Made by a program: the position numbers and the translations under genes
Part shown: positions 15,012 to 20,453 of the stretch, in pieces
How the letters are laid out: each line of letters begins with the position of its first letter
Position numbering within the stretch: the stretch's first letter is position 1
Source of the DNA: Pyrinomonadaceae bacterium
Lineage (GTDB): Bacteria > Acidobacteriota > Blastocatellia > Pyrinomonadales > Pyrinomonadaceae
DNA: 20,453 nucleotides
Assembly (NCBI GenBank): GCA_014379075.1
Contig: JACMMN010000116.1
Coordinates: forward strand, 1-20,453
Direction: 5' to 3'
The notes under the pieces: generated by a model
Seen by the model: only the letters and a program-made list of their open reading frames with translations
Database searches by the model: none
Told to the model about the DNA's origin: nothing

Positions 15012-15266
15012 GGAAATTGTAAAAGGTTTCTTATCTCGCTCTCTATCTAGAATTCCCGCAAGGTCATTGCGTCTTTGGTACGGTAGCATATCAACACTAT
15101 TTATTTTTTCGCTTTGAACGCCGAGAATCTTCTCGACCTCGGCTCGCGTTGTTCTAAGCGGAATAATTCCTTTCCAGCCGTTTCTCAATCTGAAATTCCT
15201 GCGCCCAAGGTGAATGGGCATTATTCGGAATACCCAAAACAACCAACTGAAGTTTCCGCTTTTCAT
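15012..15266 (-). pseudogene. Decayed small secreted protein gene (GWxGIxPL family)
   Basis: On the minus strand an ATG at 15266 overlaps the stop of the preceding gene (ATGA). The open frame contains NGWKGIIPLRTTRAEVEKIL (about 15120-15185), which I recognise from a family of small exported acidobacterial proteins of unknown function (GWxGIxPLxSTRxDVExLLG). The residues before it are unlike that family. However, a different frame at 15178-15219 reads AHSPWAQEFQIEKR, a plausible signal-peptide end and mature start. One indel near 15180, and a second near the ATG, would join them. Downstream, the family's second half is missing or frame-disrupted, and the frame runs on through the terminator into the antisense of the LTXXQ gene, which is not meaningful. 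I call it a frameshifted remnant; a sequencing error is the alternative. Confidence 0.5.
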
Positions 15267-15958
15267 GGCCCGTCGCGGATTCCAACTCGCTCAGGGCCTT
15301 CAAATAAATCGACACCAAATTCGCGGGACAACGTCCGACAAATCTCTACCACCTTCTTAGTCTCGTCGGCTTCAGGTGTACGAAGTCCTCCGTACATATA
15401 GGTTCGATATGATTCCTTGGTTTTGATTTCAATTACCGCGCCCTTCGCATCAGTGCCCGCATTCGTTGCACCGATGTCTTCAGAGTCGGGTAGCGTGTAG
15501 AAATCAAGCTCCTCCAATCTCTGCCACAGGGCATTCCAGCCTGATTTAGGTTCTCTTAGTGCCGTAATCGGCTTTGACGATGACGAAAGTTTAACTGGAA
15601 GTACGTAGCTCCCGGTCCATTTGCCCTCATTCTGCCTGAGAATGATGCCGTTCAAGGGATAAAGGTCGAATCCCACCCATATCCGAACTTCCTTCTCACC
15701 TGGCAATAGTTTCTTCTCGCGTAAAGGGCCAATATCAGATCCTTCGATCCTTCCATCAATCTCCCGAAAAAATATTCGTACCCACTTTTTGTCCGCCGGT
15801 AATACACGCGCTTCAGGAGTTGGAGTTGGAATCGACACAATCTCGCTACCGCTACCGGAGGCGTTGTCTTGCGTGCAAGAAACGAACATCAGTAGGACGT
15901 TTAATAAGACAACAAACTTCAAGCAACTTGAATAACTCATATGCCTCCTACTCGTCAT
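15263..15958 (-). CDS. Putative lipoprotein of unknown function, coupled to the RHS gene
   Basis: This 231-residue protein begins with a hydrophobic signal (KFVVLLNVLLMFVSC) ending at a Cys. The lipobox FVSC is imperfect, with Phe at -3. A Pro/Thr-rich linker and a soluble domain with no recognised family follow; conspicuous segments are GWNALWQRLEELDFYTLPDS and ESYRTYMYGGLRTPEADETK. The first ATG (15958) overlaps the RHS stop as ATGA. A second in-frame ATG at 15940 has AGGAGG directly upstream, though with only 3 nt of spacing, so the true start is uncertain. The gene is certainly downstream of and coupled to the JAMM-tailed RHS gene. That is the position of an immunity gene in polymorphic toxin loci, but nothing in the sequence itself proves it. 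Its stop overlaps the next, decayed gene. Confidence 0.7.
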   Translation of the reverse strand: MTSRRHMSYSSCLKFVVLLNVLLMFVSCTQDNASGSGSEIVSIPTPTPEARVLPADKKWVRIFFREIDGRIEGSDIGPLREKKLLPGEKEVRIWVGFDLYPLNGIILRQNEGKWTGSYVLPVKLSSSSKPITALREPKSGWNALWQRLEELDFYTLPDSEDIGATNAGTDAKGAVIEIKTKESYRTYMYGGLRTPEADETKKVVEICRTLSREFGVDLFEGPERVGIRDGP

Positions 15959-18900
15959 TTTGAACTATAACTCAGTAAACATCGGTCAAACTGCTGGCTA
16001 CCTTTAGGATAGGCAGCCCAACTACCGTCATAAATTGCGAGAGGTCCGCTTGGATTCCCCTCAGGATATATGACGAACGCCATTCTGTCGTCCCGAAAAC
16101 TACTAATATCAGGCGTACTAGCGTAACGGCCACCGTTAGGATGAGTGTGGTACATGGTTAGAAACGCATAAGGGCGGCCGCCCTTCGCTAAGGATTTGGC
16201 CTTTGCGCCAATCTCTTTGTACAAGTTAGGCATCTCGTCTTTGAGCCCTTCCGATGCCTCAAAGATATGCACGTCACCCGACTGAAGATCGACAAACATA
16301 AAACCGCCATTTTCGTTTCCTGATTTTGCGCTGGCCTTTCGCGCTGTCTCAAATGCATCTAAAACCCGTTGTTCTCTGAGCAACAAGTTTACAGTCCAAC
16401 AGTCCGGATTGTCGGGAGGTTCTGTAGAAATCGGGGTTATTGTGGGTGGTTGGCTGTGCGGAAGCTGCTCTTGTGAAAAGTCCCAATCGTAAAAGAAGGA
16501 AGCCGGAGTAAAGACCGATATAGTACCAACAGCAACAATAGTTCCCTGGGGTGACCCGGGCGACGGTTTGGTATTGGGATCGTCGATATCCTCCCAACGT
16601 CCGGGTATGCCCCAAGGAACTCCTACGTCGCGAATATATCCCGCACCGATGCTCAATACGTACATCACCTGACTGCACGACGTTTCAAACCCGTCAAGGC
16701 GGCAGCTGTAACCGCCGAAGGGATCACCCCACCGCGTCCCGGGTCCAGCCGGGTTTAGCGGGCCTCCGTCCGGGTTGGAAAGGCCGACATCCGAACCCAG
16801 CGGATCAAGTTCCGCCTGGCCGTTGTCGCCACCGTAAATAGGACCGCCGTCAGGCAGGGCCGCAATATACGAAGCCTTAGACGGATCGAGGTATTCCCAT
16901 GCGACATGCTGCATTGTTGATCCGAGGGTGTTTTGGGCGGCAACGACACCCCCTATTCCGTAGACGTTCGTTTTCTTCTTTGTTCCGTCGCTCTTAACTT
17001 CGGTCAAAAGTTTTCCGAGAACCGTTGAATAGATGAAATATTCCGTCTTGTTGAGAACATACCCGCCGCTGTAGTTGAGATAATTATAATTATTCTGCCG
17101 CACCGATTTACCCTCGCCGTCGAGATGTCTTATCTGCCTGCGGCTATGGTACAAGGTCGACATCACCACCTCGCCCGAAGCGTCGTAATAATATTTATTT
17201 TCGGGAGTTTGTTTCACCCGTCCGTCGGCATCGTAAATCCAGTTCGAAACGCGGTTGTTCGTCCAGATATGAGATTCGTCGTCGTCTGCCGTCCACGTAT
17301 AGGTGCTTCGCGAAGTGACATTGCCGAAGGCGTTGTAAGTGTAATTGTGTTTATACGGAATTAGGTTCCGGTCAGGCGTGCCCGTCTCACCGCGAGCCTC
17401 GGCACCGGTCTCGGCTTCGGTCAGTCTTCCCATATGGTCGTAGGCATATGAGCGGTCGAAATAATGCGAATCGGCACGGAAGAACGTATCGCCGCTATCG
17501 CTGGAGAACTTTACCCTGTTATCGTTGTAATATTGGTAGTTCTTCTTGATGATGGAATTACTTTGTCCATCCTTCCAAATCCTGAATTCATCCACCCGCA
17601 AATCGCTGTCGAACGTTTGCGACATATTCGTCGAGTTGCCGTAATCGATACTTTTAACAGCACCCCACGCCCGGTATTCGATATTATCGATGTAATCGGT
17701 AACATCGACCGTTCCGGCAGTACTACTCGAGGAGCTAAAAGGCGTCCCGGTGATTTGTTTTAATCTTCCGATCTTGTCGCTTTTGTAATCGATCCTTTCC
17801 CCGAACGGATCGGTAACGCTTGTCAGCCGTCCCGTCAGGTCATACCCGTACCCGATACTGAATGTGGAATTTGTCAGATTCCATTCCGCCCGCATTATCT
17901 TGTGTTCCGCGGTCATCCTCGAAAGCTGGTCGTATTCATAATTAATCGTTCCGGTTTCAGAATCGGCCATCTGTGTACGATTACCGAGGGCGTCATAATT
18001 GAACGTGACCCATGAAAGATAAGGCTGCGGATTCGGAGTAGGCGTTGGCGTGGGTGTGGGGTCTTCTTCGCAATCGGGATAATCAGGATGTTCCGGGCCG
18101 CAGGGCAGTGGCGGTGTCGGAGCTGCTACGGCAGAATTCGGGATGATTGTGGGAAAGTTAGTTGATGCTTCCGGTAAGCTGTGGTCGATCCGTTCGACAA
18201 GTCCTCGATTATTGTATGTGTAACTGGAACTTGCACCGCGGCCGTCAGTAATTGATTGTGGGCGGTCATCTACGTTGTAACTGTAGATCGTCTCTTCATT
18301 CGCATCCTGTTGCGGCTCATGTTTAGTTATTAAACGTCCGTGTCCGTCATACGTAAACGTCGTTTCCTGAAATGTGGAGCTTCCTTCCGCACCTTGAAAT
18401 TGCTTGGCGGAAAGCGGTTGGCCGCGGCCGTTAAAGGTCTTGACCACCGGCGAATAGACATTATCTTCATAATCCAGAACTTCGGTTTTCCGGGTGCGTC
18501 CGAGGATATCCGCGTAAATCTTTTGGGTTCTCCTTTCGCCGTCAACAAGCTCGCCCATGATCGTGGTGATCTCACCGCCTGCGCAGCCGCAGCCTTCGTA
18601 TGAGTAAAGCTTATCTACCCCGTCGAGTCCTATATCTCTGGTCACGCGCCCTTTCCAGTCGAATTCTTGCGATTTCCACTGCCATCCTCTCGAACTGTCG
18701 TCATTAGTCGGGTTCCATGCATTATCGACTTCTGTCGGAGCGCTTTGCCGTTTTACTCTGCCGGTAATGTCATATTCAAGCTTCTGGCCGACCCAACTCA
18801 ATGTATTTCCTTCGGCATCTAGCAGCATGGGGCTTCGGCTGTTTCTCATGCGGCCCGTGCCGTCATAAAATCTTTCCGAAAGAACTTCATCGGAGGAGTT

Positions 18901-19608
18901 TATAACTCCGTCGCTATTTGAATCCGTGATAGTTGAATATTTTTTTGTCTGGGTGCCGTTCGTTGGATATTCGTAACGCGTATACGCATGTTCGGTCGTG
19001 TCGATCCAGACTGCATTCTTGGCCAATTGTCCTTGTTCGTTATAGGTTCGCTTGGTTTTCTTTCCGAAGGTATTTCCGGCCGGAGGAGGGCTGTTCGCTT
19101 CTACATTGGTGCCGGTGTCGTAGCGGTATTTTACGGTCGAGGAGTTACTCGCCGGGTCGGTTACCGTTGTCGGATATGCAAAGGCATTGCGGTTTGCCGC
19201 GTCGTTGAAAACATCGGAGTAATCTATTTTTACCTTCCGGTTCAGCGGGTCGATCTGCGCGACGGGCGAACCGGCGATGTCGTATCGAACCTTCGATGTC
19301 ACCGAAGCTGTTTGTCCGGTCACGTCATGCCGCGTGACGGAAGTTTGATTTCCCCGGCCGATGATGAACGAAGCGGAAAAAGCCGTGTTGTCGTGCTGGA
19401 TCACGGAAGAGATGTTCTGGTTCGTCTCCTGTGCGAAATCCTCTTCATCATAGGCATAGGTCGTCTTCGAGACGAGCGGCAAAGAGGAATTTTCATAGCC
19501 ATAGACGCGCGCTTCGCTTGGCAGGCCGATTATTCTTTTCGCGAAATCGGTATTCGACCGTCGTCCGTTTGATATTTGTCGTATCGCCAACCTTCGATTC
19601 GGTGACAC
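15955..19608 (-). CDS. RHS/YD-repeat protein with C-terminal JAMM-like metalloprotease domain (5'-truncated, frameshifted)
   Basis: The 1217-codon open frame is filled with YD repeats (for example YDLTGRLTSVTDPFGERIDY, YEYDQLSRMTAEHK, YDHMGRLTEAETG). A Pro/Thr stretch (DPTPTPTPTPNP) interrupts them, and the repeats end with the DPLGSDVGLSNPDGG region. After a linker, the last 140 residues hold a JAB/JAMM signature: Glu1099 in NENGGFMFVD, and H1154-T-H1156-P...S1164-T-P-D1167. All metal-site positions are present. RHS proteins are large shells carrying variable C-terminal effectors; a JAMM tail would be a zinc-dependent peptidase or deubiquitinase-like toxin. The GTG at 19608 is not a real start: family similarity begins about 20 codons later, and the true upstream part lies in another frame (19532-19768). 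No export signal survives. Confidence 0.85.
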   Translation of the reverse strand: MSPNRRLAIRQISNGRRSNTDFAKRIIGLPSEARVYGYENSSLPLVSKTTYAYDEEDFAQETNQNISSVIQHDNTAFSASFIIGRGNQTSVTRHDVTGQTASVTSKVRYDIAGSPVAQIDPLNRKVKIDYSDVFNDAANRNAFAYPTTVTDPASNSSTVKYRYDTGTNVEANSPPPAGNTFGKKTKRTYNEQGQLAKNAVWIDTTEHAYTRYEYPTNGTQTKKYSTITDSNSDGVINSSDEVLSERFYDGTGRMRNSRSPMLLDAEGNTLSWVGQKLEYDITGRVKRQSAPTEVDNAWNPTNDDSSRGWQWKSQEFDWKGRVTRDIGLDGVDKLYSYEGCGCAGGEITTIMGELVDGERRTQKIYADILGRTRKTEVLDYEDNVYSPVVKTFNGRGQPLSAKQFQGAEGSSTFQETTFTYDGHGRLITKHEPQQDANEETIYSYNVDDRPQSITDGRGASSSYTYNNRGLVERIDHSLPEASTNFPTIIPNSAVAAPTPPLPCGPEHPDYPDCEEDPTPTPTPTPNPQPYLSWVTFNYDALGNRTQMADSETGTINYEYDQLSRMTAEHKIMRAEWNLTNSTFSIGYGYDLTGRLTSVTDPFGERIDYKSDKIGRLKQITGTPFSSSSSTAGTVDVTDYIDNIEYRAWGAVKSIDYGNSTNMSQTFDSDLRVDEFRIWKDGQSNSIIKKNYQYYNDNRVKFSSDSGDTFFRADSHYFDRSYAYDHMGRLTEAETGAEARGETGTPDRNLIPYKHNYTYNAFGNVTSRSTYTWTADDDESHIWTNNRVSNWIYDADGRVKQTPENKYYYDASGEVVMSTLYHSRRQIRHLDGEGKSVRQNNYNYLNYSGGYVLNKTEYFIYSTVLGKLLTEVKSDGTKKKTNVYGIGGVVAAQNTLGSTMQHVAWEYLDPSKASYIAALPDGGPIYGGDNGQAELDPLGSDVGLSNPDGGPLNPAGPGTRWGDPFGGYSCRLDGFETSCSQVMYVLSIGAGYIRDVGVPWGIPGRWEDIDDPNTKPSPGSPQGTIVAVGTISVFTPASFFYDWDFSQEQLPHSQPPTITPISTEPPDNPDCWTVNLLLREQRVLDAFETARKASAKSGNENGGFMFVDLQSGDVHIFEASEGLKDEMPNLYKEIGAKAKSLAKGGRPYAFLTMYHTHPNGGRYASTPDISSFRDDRMAFVIYPEGNPSGPLAIYDGSWAAYPKGSQQFDRCLLSYSSK

Positions 19609-19768
19609 GGGGATTGAGAAGATAAGTCAGATTGGTATCGTCCTGTGTATAGCTTGTCCAGGTCCAGCGCTTGCGCTCCGTGCCGCTCGTGCCGTCCGCC
19701 CAGTCTTCGGTAACGACCGGCAAGCCTTCCATCCAGCCCCGTTCAGCTCGACGCTTATAGAGATGCGG
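19532..19768 (-). pseudogene. Frame-shifted 5' fragment of the RHS gene
   Basis: In the frame ending at 19493, the minus strand reads RGWMEGLPVVTEDWADGTSG and then NPRVTESKVGDTTNIKRTT before VEYRF. This is typical RHS/YD-repeat preamble and should continue as IIGLPSEARVYGYENSS, which lies in the long downstream frame. The switch falls at about 19530-19550, next to an AAAA run (plus 19536-19539), consistent with a one- or two-base indel. The fragment is open upstream only to a stop at 19769-19771, with no plausible start or signal peptide, so the real N-terminus of the RHS protein is missing. It abuts a truncated plus-strand gene. Confidence 0.65.
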
Positions 19769-20274
19769 TCAGGCAGTACCGGGTTATCGTCACCACGAAT
19801 AAGATCGGCGACCCGGCACCTGCATTTCCGACGCTTCCGTCGTATCTGAAACCGGGCCCGACCCCCGCCGGAATATTCGAACGGATCGACATTCTCGTCA
19901 AGAAAATACGCCTCGCTCCTACTTATACGGCGGAGATTGGCGCACTTCTCGGCATTCTGCCGTCACAGCCCATTCCAACGCCGCCGATCAATATGCAGCC
20001 GAAACTGAAAACGGTCTCGCTGCCCGGTTCGGTCGTGCAGGTCGGTTTTGTAAAAGGAAACACGGACGGAATTGTCGTCGAAACAAAGATCGACAGGGCC
20101 GATGCATGGACGGACGCCGGACGGTACTTTAAATCGCCCGTCGAACTCGTCATTCCCGGAAATCCGCAAAACCTGCCGCGTTCCGTCCAGGTTCGGGCAA
20201 GATATGTCGACGGCAACACACCCGTCGGCCAATACTCGCCCGTGGTCACCACCGCTACCCAACCCGAAGGCTAA
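19735..20274 (+). pseudogene. 5'-truncated conserved hypothetical protein
   Basis: A plus-strand frame reads without stop from 19714 to a TAA at 20272-20274. From about 19741 it looks like real protein: VQLDAYRDAVRQYRVIV, then FERIDILVKKIRLAPTYTAE and IGALLGILPSQPIPTPP. A fibronectin-like C-terminal part has GNTDGIVVETKIDRADAW and ARYVDGNTPVGQYSPVV. I recall a widespread bacterial hypothetical family of about 220 residues with this helix-linker-beta layout; its function is unknown. No ATG, GTG or TTG occurs in frame before the ATG at 19993, so the N-terminal part of the gene has been lost at the junction with the RHS fragment. An ATG at 19993 could give a 93-residue remnant. The terminator at 20299-20336 follows the stop. 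Confidence 0.65.
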
Positions 20275-20298
20275 TTTCCTGGCCGACTAATCCACAAT

Positions 20299-20336
20299 AA
20301 ACAGCCGCGAATCTATATAAAATTCGCGGCTGTTTT
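20299..20336 (+). terminator. Strong bidirectional intrinsic terminator
   Basis: AAACAGCCGCGAAT (20299-20312) pairs perfectly over 14 bp with ATTCGCGGCTGTTT (20322-20335) around a 9-nt AT-rich loop. T-runs occur on both strands, so it can end both the plus-strand truncated gene and the minus-strand gene entering from the right. It starts 25 nt after the plus-strand stop codon. Confidence 0.9.
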
Positions 20337-20383
20337 ATTCAGAAGAGCCAATAGGCTGCATATCGCGGTTCCGGCGAGAAAGA

Positions 20384-20452
20384 TCAGCCGATAAACAGTT
20401 CATCCTCGACGTAAACGCGGTCGATCTGTTTTGGCGATGGTGCGAACAGGAC
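20384..20452 (-). CDS. C-terminal end of an unidentified gene (cut by window edge)
   Basis: The minus strand has an open frame entering from the window end and stopping at TGA (20384-20386). Its last residues are APSPKQIDRVYVEDELFIG. The composition looks coding and the terminator 48 nt further on is placed correctly for its end, but 22 residues are too few to name a family. Confidence 0.4.
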   Translation of the reverse strand, partial: VLFAPSPKQIDRVYVEDELFIG

Positions 20453-20453
20453 C

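Noticed and set aside
18988..19572. 194-codon plus-strand frame within the RHS gene
   Set aside because: It is antisense to well-conserved YD repeats, and its protein is an Arg/Val/Gly-rich shadow with no motif.
1..20453. CRISPR array, insertion sequence, prophage or integron
   Set aside because: No regularly spaced repeats, transposase, integrase or phage genes were seen on either strand; the RHS locus shows no flanking terminal repeats that I could identify.

Overview
The window looks like a chromosomal segment of an Acidobacteriota member, probably Blastocatellia / Pyrinomonadaceae-like. This rests on recalled family resemblance: a VWFA-related protein of acidobacterial type, a YD-repeat/RHS protein with a DPLGSDVG-type end, an FmdB-type zinc ribbon, an RskA-type anti-sigma factor and a remnant of the GWxGIxPL family. 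No 16S rRNA gene is present to confirm it. Most of the window is ordinary housekeeping and envelope functions; the unusual part is the right-hand third.

Layout. 1-675: no convincing gene. 676-751 (-): tRNA-Ala(GGC) with encoded CCA. 843-2079 (-): enoyl-CoA hydratase and a PilZ protein. 2296-3306 (+): thioredoxin reductase, convergent with a secreted lipocalin (3422-4012, -). 4103-5345 (+): an FmdB zinc-ribbon gene and a VWFA protein separated by one base. 5710-6948 (+): a membrane-anchored PEGA/OmpA-like protein with a repeat-bearing N-terminus. Its 3' end overlaps the convergent anti-sigma gene of an ECF sigma/RskA pair (6844-8366, -). 8586-11735 (-): dxs, a DsbA-like thiol oxidase and VKOR, compatible with one operon from the promoter found in front of dxs. 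11961-14318 (+): a polytopic membrane protein with a central spermidine-synthase-like domain. 14417-14950 (+): an LTXXQ (Spy/CpxP-like) periplasmic protein followed by a strong terminator.

The right-hand region (15000-20290) is accessory and damaged. A large RHS/YD-repeat protein on the minus strand ends in a domain with a complete JAMM metalloprotease signature (HxHP...SxxD plus an upstream Glu). Its stop overlaps the start of a lipoprotein-like gene, which in turn overlaps a decayed small gene. The arrangement suggests a polymorphic-toxin-like locus, with the lipoprotein as a speculative immunity or accessory protein. The RHS gene is frameshifted near 19540. At about 19735-19770 its truncated 5' end meets, head to head, the truncated 5' end of a plus-strand gene (stop at 20274). 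This looks like a deletion or rearrangement scar, or an assembly join. A terminator and the last codons of an unidentified minus-strand gene close the window.

Functional links: DsbA and VKOR form an oxidative folding pair (VKOR re-oxidises DsbA). The sigma/anti-sigma pair is translationally coupled. Several other genes (lipocalin, LTXXQ protein, OmpA-like protein, VWFA protein) act in the cell envelope. All statements come from reading the sequence and from recalled family knowledge; no database search was run.
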